The translations under genes were made by a program, and so were the position numbers. This document shows positions 53,387 to 62,119 of a stretch of DNA of 64,000 bases, one piece after another. Source of the DNA: Bradyrhizobium sp. ISRA464 (lineage in GTDB: Bacteria > Pseudomonadota > Alphaproteobacteria > Rhizobiales > Xanthobacteraceae); contig NZ_CP094526.1 of assembly GCF_029910095.1 (NCBI RefSeq), positions 2,914,001 to 2,978,000 of the forward strand, read 5' to 3'. Position 1 is the first letter of the stretch. Each line of letters begins with the position of its first letter. Under the pieces are notes generated by a model. The model had not been told where the DNA came from and ran no database searches. It saw only the letters and a program-made list of their open reading frames with translations.

Positions 53387-53634
53387 ATGACGAAATCAGA
53401 AATTCCGGTTTATAGCCGGCTGTTTCCGGTCGCGCCGACGCCGTTCACCGAATCCAGTGAACTCGACCTTGAAGGCCTGCGTCGCGTCTTGGACTGCATG
53501 ATCGACCACGGCATCGACGGCATCTGCATTCTGGCCAACTATTCCGAGCAGTTCCTGTTGTCGGATCAGGAACGCAACGCACTGGTCGATCTCTGCCTGT
53601 CGCATGTGGCCGGCCGCCGACCAATCGCTCATGC
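53387..53634 (+). pseudogene. DapA-family aldolase/dehydratase, N-terminal fragment
   Basis: MTKSEIPVYSRLFPVAPTPF, then LDLEGLRRVLDCMIDHGIDG and SEQFLLSDQERNALVDLCLS, are the first ~80 residues of a DHDPS-like protein. Members act on 2-keto-3-deoxy sugar acids or related keto acids. Similarity ends at about 53634 (GRRPIAH), exactly where the convergent GH88 gene ends; the rest of the TIM barrel with the Schiff-base Lys is gone. So the gene was cut by the rearrangement that placed the GH88 gene here. Confidence 0.8.
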
Positions 53635-54852
53635 GAAAACCGGCACCTCCGCCAGCGCTCGGAATTTGCCGGGCAGCATGACCCGGCACAGGGCCTCGTT
53701 AAAAAAGAAGTCGCCAAACATGGTAGCGCTGCGCACGCCTTCATTGTGGGGCTTCGAATAGCAGGAATTCTTCAAGAGCCCACGATGCGAAGATTCTCGT
53801 GCGAACTCGTCGCGGCACAGTGCTTCCAGCATGGCCAGGCCCCGTTCGGTCCATGCTGAAGCAGCGGCGGCGCCCGGATGCAGCCGGCCCATCTCCAGCA
53901 GGGCTGATGAAACCACGGCCGCTGCTGCCGTATCCTTGATGTCGGCGTCAGTTCCCGTTGCATCGAAATCCCAGGGGGGCACCTGCCGTCCGGCAAGGCG
54001 CTTCACATAATAGTTTGCAAGCTGCTCCGCCAGCAGAAGATATTTGCGTTGGCCGGTCTCCCGCGCGGAATTGACATAGCCGTAGATGGCCCAGCCCTGA
54101 CCGCGGCTCCAGGCGGATTCGTCGCTCGCCCCCTGGTAGGTATAGCCGCGCTTTCGTTCGCCGCTCACAACGTCGTATTCCACTGCATGGTAGGTCGAAT
54201 GATCGGAACGGATGAAGGCTTTTGCCGTCATGTCCGCATGCGCCTCGGCTGCCAGCCGATAGCTACAATCGCCGCTGTAATTTGTTGCCCAGTACAAAAG
54301 CGACAGGTTGGCCATCGTATCGATGGCCGAACTGCATCGCCCACGCAGATCGTTCAGCGGACCCCATGCGGCGAGATAGGCACCGCTGCGTGTGGTCATG
54401 ATCCGCGCCCGCAGCTTGTCGGCTGCGGTCATCGCGATATCCGCATACCAGTTGTCCCCGGTGATCGTGTAACCCGGAATCGCGCTGCTGTCGAAGATGA
54501 AGCCGATGTCATGGGTGTTGGGATCTTCGGCGCGCTGTGCAACGAGCCGCATGCGCTCGCGCGCCCAGGTCAGGTATTTTTTCTCGCTGGTGTGGAGATA
54601 GCATGCAAGCAGCAGACCTACCCAGAAGCCGCACAGCCAATTGCCGTGGCTCCAAGCCTCACCGGTGTAGCCGGCCGACAGCGACGCGGGCAGCTTGATC
54701 CATGAACCGTCAGGCGCCGTCACATGCGGAAACTCGACGCCGAGCGTCGGTTCGTCCTCGGCCACTTTCCGCGCCATGATGTCCAGCACCTCGGTGAAGA
54801 GCCGACGCCGGGCAGCGGTGATCTTGATCGGGCTGATTGAGGTGTCCGGCAT
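53629..54852 (-). CDS. Unsaturated glucuronyl/rhamnogalacturonyl hydrolase, GH88/GH105 type
   Basis: 407 residues. It has the (alpha/alpha)6-barrel motifs GYTGEAWSHGNWLCGFWVGL, PNTHDIGFIFDSSA with Asp115, SAIDTMANLSLLYWATNYSG with Asp178, and a C-terminal ATMFGDFFFNEALCRVM. The two Asp correspond to the catalytic pair of Bacillus UGL with near-identical spacing. These enzymes hydrate the 4,5-unsaturated uronate left by polysaccharide lyases and release the aglycone sugar. No signal peptide, so cytoplasmic. It converges on the truncated DapA gene. Regulation not evident. Confidence 0.88.
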   Translation of the reverse strand: MPDTSISPIKITAARRRLFTEVLDIMARKVAEDEPTLGVEFPHVTAPDGSWIKLPASLSAGYTGEAWSHGNWLCGFWVGLLLACYLHTSEKKYLTWARERMRLVAQRAEDPNTHDIGFIFDSSAIPGYTITGDNWYADIAMTAADKLRARIMTTRSGAYLAAWGPLNDLRGRCSSAIDTMANLSLLYWATNYSGDCSYRLAAEAHADMTAKAFIRSDHSTYHAVEYDVVSGERKRGYTYQGASDESAWSRGQGWAIYGYVNSARETGQRKYLLLAEQLANYYVKRLAGRQVPPWDFDATGTDADIKDTAAAAVVSSALLEMGRLHPGAAAASAWTERGLAMLEALCRDEFARESSHRGLLKNSCYSKPHNEGVRSATMFGDFFFNEALCRVMLPGKFRALAEVPVFA

Positions 54853-55327
54853 GCCTGTTTCCCGATAAGTAGAGTTGGGAGTGGGGCTCGCGCGCTTGGT
54901 GAGTTAGGGTGAGAGCGAAGCGGGAGTCGAGCGACTTGATTTCAGAGCCGTAATCGTGGTTCGCGACCGGCAACGAGCAACACGAAGCTGCCAGGTCTGT
55001 GGAGCAAAAGGCGAAGGATCGATCCTACCGGTTGTCGGTTGGACCCCACGGGCATTGCTTTTCTTACCTCGTCCATCGGCATGCGGGGTGGGCGCTGAAA
55101 ACAACGTCCTCCATATCGTCGAATGAGATAACAGGCGAGCCCATTTTTGGCAGGTCGTCCCGCGCCGAATTTGTGCTGCGATGCAACGAAAAAGGGCGGA
55201 CTATTTATCTGCGAAGGTGCTTGGGCGTCGACAGTCCGCGGAGGACGGCCTCGCCGGTGTGCCCCGCTTCAAGCATCAAGCCCGCGCTCCGAAATCGGCA
55301 TTCGTCGCTTTTCGCGGTGTCGACATC
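54853..55327. other. Gene-free stretch between the GH88 gene and the acyl-CoA dehydrogenase remnant
   Basis: Short frames only, with no ribosome sites or recognisable motifs on either strand. It must hold the promoter of the minus-strand GH88 gene near 54870-54950. No copy of the LacI operator is present. Confidence 0.35.
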
Positions 55328-55600
55328 TCATTGCGCCGGGAGTTCGCGTGAGATGATCATGCGCTGGATCTCCGATGTGCCTTCCACGATCTCCAGCACC
55401 TTGGCATCGCCAAAGGCCCGCGAGACCGCGAACTCGCTCATGATGCCGTACCCGCCGTGGATCTGCAGCGCCTGGTGTGCTGCTTCCACGCGCGCTCGGT
55501 TGCGAGCAGCTTTGCCATCGCTGCCTGCTGATGAGGTCGGCCCCGGTTAGTGCGAACCGCCCTTGGCGATCCACAAGGCTTGAGAACCTCGGCCAGCGCT
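55328..55600 (-). pseudogene. Acyl-CoA dehydrogenase, C-terminal remnant with a frameshift
   Basis: On the minus strand the frames give QQAAMAKLLATERA, then after a shift VEAAHQALQIHGGYGIMSEF, AVSRAFGDAKVLEIVEGTSE and IQRMIISRELPAQ, ending at 55328. This is the conserved end of acyl-CoA dehydrogenases, including the EIVEGTSEIQR flavin/substrate motif. Upstream parts are absent. A relic of a further CoA-dependent step in this region. Confidence 0.82.
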
Positions 55601-55670
55601 CTGGAAGTGTACCACCTATGCTGCTGCACGACCTAGCCTTTAGCATCGAACGCGGATCGGGTGCCTTTCG

Positions 55671-55686
55671 TAGAAAACGATTTCAG
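55671..55686. promoter_or_regulatory. LacI-family operator O3 (branched-chain-type ABC operon)
   Basis: TAGAAAACGATTTCAG contains the exact 14-mer GAAAACGATTTCAG of O1 and O2. It lies 180 bp upstream of the first gene of the liv-type operon. Links that transporter to the LacI regulator 10 kb away. Confidence 0.75.
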
Positions 55687-55865
55687 GATATGGTTTTTCA
55701 GGAACTTTCCGGAGACCGATTTCTTGGATTTTTTCGTGGCTGCCATGCGCGCAATGCGCGGCTGCCTAGGTGGGTCGAAAAGCCTGATCCACCTACACCT
55801 GCCTCCGCAACGATGCCTGAAACCCGCGACGACAAGCGGTTCAAACTACAACCAGGGAGAAGCTC

Positions 55866-57119
55866 ATGAAGATCAGCAAGGACAATAACAAGGGGTTCGG
55901 CATGACCCGCCGGACACTGCTGGCGGGGGCGGCCATCGGCGCAACCCAAATCGCGGCGCCCTTTGTCATCACGGCGCGGGCCGCGGAAGCAATCAAGATC
56001 GGCATTCTTCTGCCGAAATCCGGACCCTACGCGATCCAGGGCGAGACGGGTCACAACGGCGCCCTGGTCGCCGTCGACGATTTCGGCGGGCATGTGCTGG
56101 ACCGGCCGATCGAGATCGTCTGGCTCGACGAATCGAGCCCGCAATCGACCCAGCAGAACATGCGAAAGTTGATCGAGGAGGAGAAGGTCGCCGCGATCCA
56201 GGGCGGAGTATCGAGCGGCGATGTGCTTGCGATCATGCCGGTCGCCGAACAGGCGAAGATGCTGCTGATGGCGACTGGGCCGAACGCGACCGAAATCACC
56301 GGCAAGAACTGCAACAAATATACCTTCCGCGTCGATCTTCCGAACAAGGTCACCGTGCACAGCGTCTATCCGCAGCTGAAACAGCGCGGGAAGAAGTGGT
56401 ATTTTATCGTCGCCTCCTACGCTTGGGGCATCGACGCCTACAATCAAATGAAGGACGTTCTCGTCAAGGACGGCGGAACGGTGCTGGGATACGATCAGGC
56501 CCCGCTCGGAACGACCGACTTCAGCTCCTACATTCTGAAATTGCGCCAGGCCAAGCCGGATGTCCTTTATGTCGGATTGGGCGGAACCGATCTCACCAAC
56601 ATGCTGAAGCAAATGCATGAGATCGGGCTGACGCGGCAAATGGGGCTGTCGTCTCCGATTGTGAACGACAGCGACTTGTGGGCAGCCGGCCCAGAGGCGG
56701 CGTTCGGGACTTATCCGAAACTGTGGAACTATACCGGTCCGCACCTCACCAAGCGCAGCGCCGAGTTCGTCGACGCCTACAAGAAGAAATTCGGCGCGCC
56801 GCCGGAAGTCGAAGGCTGGCAGGACTGGTTCGGCATGACAGCGATCTTGACGGCAATCAAGGAAACCAAATCGACGGATTCGGCGAAGCTGATCGCCTTC
56901 CTCGAAGAACACAAATTCGACGGCTACAAGGACGCGCCGATCGGCTTCCGCAATTTCGACCATCAACTCGTGCAGCCGCTGCTGGTCGCGACGGTGAAGG
57001 AAAAGATAACCGACAAGTACGACTACTTTGATATCGGCAGCGAATATCCCAACGATCCCTCCCAGCTCGACGCCGCCTACGGCACCAAGGCCGAAATCGG
57101 CTGTGTCTTCAAGAGCTGA
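55866..57119 (+). CDS. Branched-chain-type ABC substrate-binding protein
   Basis: 417 residues. A Tat-like signal (MTRRTLLAGAAIGATQIAAP, ending ITARA) precedes a Peripla_BP_6 domain: IKIGILLPKSGPYAIQGETG, then LIEEEKVAAIQGGVSSGDVL and VEGWQDWFGMTAILTAIKET. In rhizobia such proteins bind amino acids but also aromatic or short acids. AGGGAGAAG precedes the ATG. First gene of the O3 operon. Ligand unknown; context favours an organic acid from the CoA pathway. Confidence 0.92.
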   Translation: MKISKDNNKGFGMTRRTLLAGAAIGATQIAAPFVITARAAEAIKIGILLPKSGPYAIQGETGHNGALVAVDDFGGHVLDRPIEIVWLDESSPQSTQQNMRKLIEEEKVAAIQGGVSSGDVLAIMPVAEQAKMLLMATGPNATEITGKNCNKYTFRVDLPNKVTVHSVYPQLKQRGKKWYFIVASYAWGIDAYNQMKDVLVKDGGTVLGYDQAPLGTTDFSSYILKLRQAKPDVLYVGLGGTDLTNMLKQMHEIGLTRQMGLSSPIVNDSDLWAAGPEAAFGTYPKLWNYTGPHLTKRSAEFVDAYKKKFGAPPEVEGWQDWFGMTAILTAIKETKSTDSAKLIAFLEEHKFDGYKDAPIGFRNFDHQLVQPLLVATVKEKITDKYDYFDIGSEYPNDPSQLDAAYGTKAEIGCVFKS

Positions 57120-57199
57120 CCGGGCGTTTTCGCTGTCGAGCCGGCGTGGCGGCAAAGGCCGCCTTGCCGATTTTTGACCCAAGGCGAGACGGAAATGGC

Positions 57200-58069
57200 A
57201 TGACCGATCTCATCATCTCGCAGGTCGTCAACGGGCTCGTGCTCGGTTTCCTGTACGTGCTGATTGCGATCGGCCTCTCGATCATTTTCGGGATGCTTGG
57301 CGTGGTGAACTTCGCCCATGGCGTCTATTTCGCGCTGGGCGCATATTTCGCGCTCTCCTTGCTCGACAGCCTGGGCCCCTGGGCGATCATGCTTGCGCCG
57401 CTCGGGGTCGCGATCATCGGCATGGTTATCGAAACGACGCTGATGCGCCCCCTCTACGGCAAGGAACCGCTGCTCGGCCTGTTCATGACCTTCGGCATCG
57501 CGCTGTTTATCGAAGAACTGATCCGCACCATTTGGGGTGCGGCCGGACGGCCGTTCAATCCGCCGGCCTTTCTCTCGGGCTTCATCGTCTGGGGGCCGGT
57601 GCTCGTCACAAAGTATCGCCTGTTCGTGCTTCTGGTGACCATTCTCATCCTGGTGGCGCTCTGGCTGTTTCTGCACAGCACGCGATATGGCCGCATCATT
57701 CGCGCCGGGAGCCGCGATCCCGAGATGGTGAGCATGCTCGGCATCAACCTCAAGCGGGTCTTTACCGCGGTATTCGGCCTCGGAACTGCGGTTGCCGGCA
57801 TCGCCGGCGTGCTCGCCGCGCCGCTTTGGAGCGTGGTCCCTTCGATGTCGGAAGCCGCCATCATGCCGGCCTTCGTCGTCGTCACGATCGGCGGATTGGG
57901 CAGTTTCGGAGGCGCCATGATCAGCGGACTTCTGGTCGGAATATCGGTTGCGCTGTCGATCCAGTTCTGGCCGGCGGCATCCGCAGCGGTGATGTACGCG
58001 CTCATGATCGTCGTGCTCTTGATCCGGCCGCGCGGCCTGCTCGGCGAGAGCTGGGAGCGATTTGAATGA
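57200..58069 (+). CDS. Branched-chain-type ABC permease, LivH
   Basis: 289 residues, about eight helices. It starts MTDLIISQVVNGLVLGFLYV and contains GMLGVVNFAHGVYFALGAYF, GGLGSFGGAMISGLLVG and the C-terminal LIRPRGLLGE, all typical of LivH. The ATG at 57200 follows GAGACGGAA. The stop overlaps the next start by 4 bp. Confidence 0.94.
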   Translation: MTDLIISQVVNGLVLGFLYVLIAIGLSIIFGMLGVVNFAHGVYFALGAYFALSLLDSLGPWAIMLAPLGVAIIGMVIETTLMRPLYGKEPLLGLFMTFGIALFIEELIRTIWGAAGRPFNPPAFLSGFIVWGPVLVTKYRLFVLLVTILILVALWLFLHSTRYGRIIRAGSRDPEMVSMLGINLKRVFTAVFGLGTAVAGIAGVLAAPLWSVVPSMSEAAIMPAFVVVTIGGLGSFGGAMISGLLVGISVALSIQFWPAASAAVMYALMIVVLLIRPRGLLGESWERFE

Positions 58070-60567
58070 AGCGTGCTCGGAAATGGCTCCGGCATCCCAT
58101 TCTGATTGCCGGCATTGTGTTCGCGGTGCTGCCGTTCATCCTGCCGAGAATCGGCTCGACCACAAGCCTTGCGACGGAGATCGCGATCTACGCGCTCTAC
58201 GGCCTCGGCTTTAACCTGCTGCTCGGATACACCGGGCTGGTCTCGTTCGGTGCATCTGCATTTTTTGGCGCGGCAAGCTATGCCGCGGGCATCGCCGTGC
58301 TTCACCTGTTCGACAACATGTACCTGTCGATCGTCTTCGGCACTTTGACCGCTGGCGTGCTCGGCCTCGTGATCGGGCTGCTCATCTTGCGGCGACGCGG
58401 CATTTATTTCTCGCTGCTGACGCTGGCATTCACCCAATTATTTTACGAGATCGCGTTCAAGTGGACCGACGTGACCGGCGGCGAGAACGGTCTCCAGGGC
58501 ATTTCGCGATCCAGTTTGGTCTCGCCGCTGGCCTATCACTATTTCGTGGTCTCAATCGTGCTCTGCGGCATGTACGCGATCTGGCGCATCGTCCACTCGC
58601 CGTTTGGACGCGTGCTGCAGGCGCTGCGGGACAATGAGCAGCGCGTGCGCTGCCTCGGCTACGACACCAAGCGCGCCAAGCTTGTGGCATTTGTCGTCTC
58701 CGCAACCGTGATCGGGCTCGGCGGAAGCCTGCTGACCTTCCTGATCCAGAGCGTCTATGCCGACAACCTGAACTGGCAGCATGCCGGCGACCCGGTGATG
58801 ATGACCATTCTGGGCGGCATCCATCACTTCCTCGGTCCAACCTGGGGAGCGGTGATCTTTACCGTGCTAAGCGACCAGTTGAGCTCGATCACGGAGCACT
58901 GGTGGCTGTTCTTCGGAGCGATCCTGATCGCCTTCATCCTGCTCTCGCCCGAGGGCGTTTCCGGAATCTGGTTCCGGCTGACAGGACGAAGACACTGGAG
59001 CTTGACCGCGGAAGAGATTCCACCAAGACCGCGGGGGCTCAGGAGCCTGCTTGACAGCGAACCCGCGGCATCTGCTGCCGGAGACGATCTGGTCCTCGAG
59101 GTCCGTGGCTTGTCGAAGCGGTTCGGCTCGCTGGTCGTCGCCGACGAGGTCCATCTCACCGTCAAGGCGCGTACGCTGCACAGCCTGATCGGTCCAAATG
59201 GCGCCGGCAAGACGACATTCTTCAACATTTTGACCGGGCTGTTGCCGAACGACGGCGGCACGCTGCGATTCCGCGGCCGCGACATCACGGATATGCCAGC
59301 GCACAAGCGCATCGACGCCGGGCTGGCGCGATCCTTCCAGATCGTCAGCGTTTTCACCAATCTTACGGTTTTCGAGACCGTGCGGGTCGCAGCGCAAGCG
59401 CATTCGCGATATCGCGGCTCGCTCTGGCGTGACGCCTATCGCTTGCCTGGCGTCTGCGAGAAGGCATGGACGCTGCTTGCCACCGTGGGGCTCGCCGCGC
59501 GAGCGCACGAACTGTGCGCCAACCTTGCCCATGGCGAGCAGCGTCTGCTCGAAATCGCGGTGGCGCTCGCGACCGACCCCGAACTGCTGCTGCTGGACGA
59601 GCCGCTGGCGGGGCTGGGCGACGCCGACCGGGAGCGGATCGGCAGCCTGGTCCGCGAACTTTCCCGCAGCCATACCGTGCTGCTGATCGAACACGACATC
59701 GATCGTGTTCTGTCGCTCTCCGACCGCATCACGGTCCTTCATCAGGGCCACGTCATTGCGGAAGGCGAGCCGTCCGCAATCGCCAACGATGCGGCGGTGC
59801 TCGAGGCCTATCTCGGACGTCACGGCACTCGCCGCGCGCAACAGCCGTCGGGCAAATTGGCAGCGGCCGTGCGTCCGCCGCTGCTGACCTTGAGGGGCGT
59901 CGACGCCGGCTACAAGGCGAGCCGTATTCTGCACGGCATCGACCTCGAGGTGCGGGAAGGCGAGGTGGTCGCGCTGCTTGGGCGCAATGGCGTCGGCAAG
60001 ACGACGACACTGCAAACCATCATGGGCGTACTCAGGCCGACCGGGGGCACTATCACATTTGCCGGCGCGGACATCACCTCGCTGTCGCCGGATCGTGTCA
60101 ACCGTCACGGCATCGCCATCGTGCCGGAGGGGCGCCGGATATTTCCGAACCTCACCGTCGCGGAGAACCTTGCGCTGGCGCAGCGCGAGGGAGGCTGGCC
60201 GCTCGACGACATTTATCGACTGTTCCCCAAACTGCGCACGCGCCAGGATGCGCGCGGCGAGAACCTCAGCGGCGGCGAACGACAGATGCTGGCGATCGGG
60301 CGCGCCCTGTGCGCGCCGCAGCGGCTGATCCTGCTGGACGAGCCGTTCGAGGGTCTAGCGCCCTCGGTGGTTGCGGAGGTGCTCGCTGCGATCGAACAAC
60401 TTCGCAACAGGACCAGCATCCTGCTCGTCGAACACAAGGTCGACTTGGTGCTCAATTTCGCCGACAGAGCCTACATCATGGTCAACGGTCAGATGTCCTA
60501 TGTCGGCGACAGCGCGGCCCTGCAAAATGACGCCGAGACTCAAACTCGGCTGCTCGGCGTCGGATGA
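58066..60567 (+). CDS. LivM-LivG-LivF fusion: permease plus two ABC ATPases in one chain
   Basis: 833 residues. Residues 1-~320 are a LivM permease (YALYGLGFNLLLGYTGLVSF; GGENGLQGISRSSL; LGGIHHFLGPTWGAV; SPEGVSGIWFRLTGRR). After a short linker, residues ~345-590 are a LivG ATPase, with Walker A GPNGAGKTTF at ~376 and signature LAHGEQRLLEIAVAL at ~486. Then residues ~615-833 are a LivF ATPase, with Walker A GRNGVGKTTT at ~638 and signature LSGGERQMLAIGRAL at ~733. There are no stops or internal ribosome sites at the junctions. LivM-LivG fusions are known; joining all three means the complete transporter needs only this chain, LivH and the binding protein, with fixed 1:1 ATPase stoichiometry. 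Confidence 0.93.
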   Translation: MKRARKWLRHPILIAGIVFAVLPFILPRIGSTTSLATEIAIYALYGLGFNLLLGYTGLVSFGASAFFGAASYAAGIAVLHLFDNMYLSIVFGTLTAGVLGLVIGLLILRRRGIYFSLLTLAFTQLFYEIAFKWTDVTGGENGLQGISRSSLVSPLAYHYFVVSIVLCGMYAIWRIVHSPFGRVLQALRDNEQRVRCLGYDTKRAKLVAFVVSATVIGLGGSLLTFLIQSVYADNLNWQHAGDPVMMTILGGIHHFLGPTWGAVIFTVLSDQLSSITEHWWLFFGAILIAFILLSPEGVSGIWFRLTGRRHWSLTAEEIPPRPRGLRSLLDSEPAASAAGDDLVLEVRGLSKRFGSLVVADEVHLTVKARTLHSLIGPNGAGKTTFFNILTGLLPNDGGTLRFRGRDITDMPAHKRIDAGLARSFQIVSVFTNLTVFETVRVAAQAHSRYRGSLWRDAYRLPGVCEKAWTLLATVGLAARAHELCANLAHGEQRLLEIAVALATDPELLLLDEPLAGLGDADRERIGSLVRELSRSHTVLLIEHDIDRVLSLSDRITVLHQGHVIAEGEPSAIANDAAVLEAYLGRHGTRRAQQPSGKLAAAVRPPLLTLRGVDAGYKASRILHGIDLEVREGEVVALLGRNGVGKTTTLQTIMGVLRPTGGTITFAGADITSLSPDRVNRHGIAIVPEGRRIFPNLTVAENLALAQREGGWPLDDIYRLFPKLRTRQDARGENLSGGERQMLAIGRALCAPQRLILLDEPFEGLAPSVVAEVLAAIEQLRNRTSILLVEHKVDLVLNFADRAYIMVNGQMSYVGDSAALQNDAETQTRLLGVG

Positions 60568-60634
60568 CGGAGAGCGGGCGGGAACGGATGGTTTGCGCCG
60601 GTCCAACCCGATTCCGGGTAGAACTCTAACCTCG

Positions 60635-61063
60635 ATGGGGCTCGCCAATAGCGAACGATCGGGCGGGACCGCCGCAACGCTGGCGCGCTGCGCTCTGGCC
60701 ATGGTTGCATTCGGATTGTTCCTGATCGCAGGACCCGTCGCTGCGGTCGGACTGACGCCGCCGCAGGCGGCCTCTATACCACCGTATCGATCTTCCCGCC
60801 GTCGGCGGACTCAATGACCGTGTGCTACGGTTTCGTCTGCCGGCGCCGCGAAATCCTGAACTTCACGCCAGCGGACGGCCCTCAACAAGATTCTCGCCGC
60901 GGGACACAGCTCGGCTGCCGCCGAGCGGGCTGCCGTGCAGAGGGCCGTGATCTGGTTCGACCGCCGCATGGGGCCGATCATCGGCACCGACAAGCGCGTC
61001 GCGAAGGCTCCGCGCGCTCGAACCCCCGACGCCTCGGATGCATCGATCTGCCAACGCTGAAGC
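60635..61063 (+). pseudogene. Decayed gene for a small secreted protein
   Basis: Pieces in three frames join into one protein: a signal peptide (MVAFGLFLIAGPVAAVGLTP), then GLYTTVSIFPPSADSMTVCY and GFVCRRREILNFTPAD, then ALNKILAAGHSSAAAERAAV and QRAVIWFDRRMGPIIGTDKR. Frameshifts lie near 60770 and 60882, and the end is degenerate. I recall a widespread Bradyrhizobium hypothetical protein of this type but know no function. Starting at 60635 is a guess based on MGLANSERSG. Non-functional. Confidence 0.6.
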
Positions 61064-61131
61064 GCGCCTCTGGTTGGATTTTCTGCTGCAAGCCATTGAT
61101 CTCCAATGCTCGGATTTTGACTCAGGAGATG

Positions 61132-61548
61132 CCACCGGCCATCATTCAAGCCGACAACTGGAACGCCCCGAGTTCCTCGGCGGCCACGGTCGCCGAACCG
61201 ACAGAAGACCGCCGCGGCCTCACCGGCTCCGCCCGACTCATCGCCGACATCTATTCAGCTCGATCAGTACGCGTTTGACACGAATAAACGCAAGCTCGCC
61301 ATCTCGAAAACTCTCTCCCTCGCACAGACGGCGCCGGGTGAGTTTCAGAACCTGCGCGAAACCGGCATCATGCGGTTCACCACCCCGATGGAGATGTTCG
61401 ACCGCGATTCCCCGGGCCACTACTTGCGCCTCATTCGCCGCGTACGCACCTCGGTGAATGCCCTTGTTCCGACGACCGAAGGCATTCGCGCAACGTTCTC
61501 GAACACGGGTATCTCCCGTGTCATCATTGGCGGAGATTCATTTCAGGC
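61132..61548 (+). pseudogene. Tc-toxin TcA subunit, C-terminal remnant
   Basis: Frame A reads [20 protein letters not shown] then [15 protein letters not shown] and shifts near 61255. Frame B continues [40 protein letters not shown], and [20 protein letters not shown]. The order L..A(Y/F)..NKR.L...KT.SLA...P..F..LRETG...F..P...FDRD.PGHY.R.I..V is the TcB-binding end of insecticidal Tc toxin TcA. The >1500-residue N-terminal body is missing. The remnant runs in frame into a multicopper oxidase fragment. Confidence 0.7.
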
Positions 61549-62119
61549 GGCGACCGTGCCGGTCGGCGCCATCAGGGCCGTTGACGTGGTCGCCGACAAT
61601 CCGGGTGACTGGGCATTCAATTGCCACAAGGCGCATCACACCATGAACGCGATGGGACACGACGTGCGCAACCTCATTGGTGTGTCGAAAAAGGATCTGG
61701 CGCGCGCGGTCGGAAAGCTCGCGCCAGATGCCAAGGTTATGGGCTCAACCGGCATGGCAATGGGCAACATGGAAATGCCTGCACCCGATAATACGTTGCC
61801 GATGATGACCGGTAATGGCCAGTTCTGGCCGATCGAGATGGGCGGAATGTTCACCGTGATGAAGGTCCGCGAGGATCTTGCGCGCGACGATTACCGCGAT
61901 CCGGGTCCCTACAAACACCCGCAAGGAACGGTTGCCTACCAAGTGGAAGCGCCTCCATCTGAACCCGCCCGGCAGGGTTCGCCAGGCGCGGCCAAGCCAG
62001 CGGCAAAGGACAGGGGCGGCAAGCCGATGCAGATGAAGAACAGAAGATGTAGCGCGGCGATTAAAGGCAAATTCGGAACACGTGAAGAAGGAGAATGCCA
62101 TGAACAGGATCATCAATAA
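61549..62119 (+). pseudogene. Multicopper oxidase (CopA-type) C-terminal domain, fused in frame to the TcA remnant
   Basis: Reads [55 protein letters not shown] and [20 protein letters not shown], then a hydrophilic tail. This is the last cupredoxin domain of CopA-like copper oxidases. The type 1/3 copper motif, normally HCH.xHHTM, has Asn for the first His (NCHKAHHTM). The upstream oxidase domains are missing; the open frame starts in the TcA remnant (ATG 61370). With cusF following directly, it marks a former copper-resistance operon. Confidence 0.72.

Noticed and set aside
55698..57182. 494-codon minus-strand frame over the liv-type binding protein
   Set aside because: Shadow of a well-supported gene on the plus strand; no motif or ribosome site.
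58867..60108. 413-codon minus-strand frame inside the LivMGF gene
   Set aside because: Shadow frame; the plus strand holds two complete ABC ATPases here.
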